Positions 21,820 through 21,833 of a stretch of DNA of 21,833 bases are shown here, in pieces. The number at the start of each line of letters is the position of its first letter. Positions within the stretch are counted from its first letter, which is position 1. The notes under the pieces are model-generated. The model did not search any database. It had not been told where the DNA came from and saw only the letters and a list, made by a program, of their open reading frames with translations. The position numbers and the translations under genes are program-made. Origin of the DNA: JACPYF01 sp947085525 (lineage in GTDB: Bacteria; Patescibacteriota; Saccharimonadia; Saccharimonadales; Saccharimonadaceae); NCBI GenBank assembly GCA_947085525.1, contig CAMTWU010000005.1, positions 1-21,833 on the forward strand, given 5' to 3'.

Positions 21820-21833
21820 ACATTTTATGGAGA
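21820..21833 (+). rRNA. rrs: Possible very start of 16S rRNA, cut by the window edge
   Basis: The window ends with TTTATGGAGA, which in many bacteria directly precedes GTTTGATC in 16S rRNA. Only the first few bases would be present, so this rests on a short match and on the strong promoter upstream. Confidence 0.5.

Noticed and set aside
1..21833. CRISPR array, insertion sequence or prophage
   Set aside because: No regularly spaced direct repeats, transposase, integrase or phage structural gene seen on either strand.

Overview
The window looks like a compact chromosomal segment from a candidate-phyla-radiation bacterium, most likely Saccharibacteria (TM7). This is inferred from protein character, domain content (a Nudix–RNase H fusion, a winged-helix/nucleotidyltransferase-like regulator, a large membrane-tethered VirD4-like ATPase) and very tight gene packing. 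Sequence alone does not prove the phylum. TGA is used as a stop (thrS, gyrA), so the recoded SR1/Gracilibacteria code does not apply. I see no CRISPR array, insertion sequence or prophage.

Layout. (1) 1-52: the 5' part of a tRNA-Val(GAC) on the minus strand, cut by the window edge, divergent from thrS. (2) 119-3128: thrS, an alkyltransferase-like gene (PWHR in place of PCHR) and miaA, each overlapping the next. (3) 3181-4410: a winged-helix/nucleotidyltransferase-like protein and a metallo-beta-lactamase-fold protein that has lost its HxHxDH motif. A two-way terminator follows. (4) rpmB (minus) and a site-2 protease (plus) diverge from a shared promoter region. (5) A degenerate Nudix/RNase H fusion is followed by the RNase P RNA. 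A second two-way terminator separates it from the minus-strand infC-rpmI-rplT operon, where infC appears to start at AUC. (6) comM (minus) diverges from ssrA (tmRNA), whose tag peptide is long and ends in VTA. (7) A YdcF-like gene and a 420-base gene-free stretch that has its own promoter, a string of hairpins and a T-run. This is the best candidate for something undescribed. (8) 11355-15017: a small membrane protein, a disordered/helical protein and a 911-residue membrane-anchored VirD4/TraG-like ATPase, converging on two minus-strand envelope protein genes. (9) gyrB-gyrA-DUF212 (YuiD-like), then a near-consensus promoter. The last bases resemble the start of a 16S rRNA gene, so the window probably stops at an rRNA operon.

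The recurring regulatory theme is an extended -10 element (TGnTAnnnT). It often lies only 3-9 bases upstream of an ATG with no Shine-Dalgarno sequence, which predicts leaderless mRNAs for at least six genes. Other genes (the wHTH gene, rpmB, infC, gyrB, the minus-strand surface protein) have a 5' leader and a Shine-Dalgarno sequence. Translation, tRNA maturation and modification, ribosome rescue and DNA supercoiling dominate the gene content. The 10.2-16.6 kb stretch is the accessory-looking, envelope-related part.
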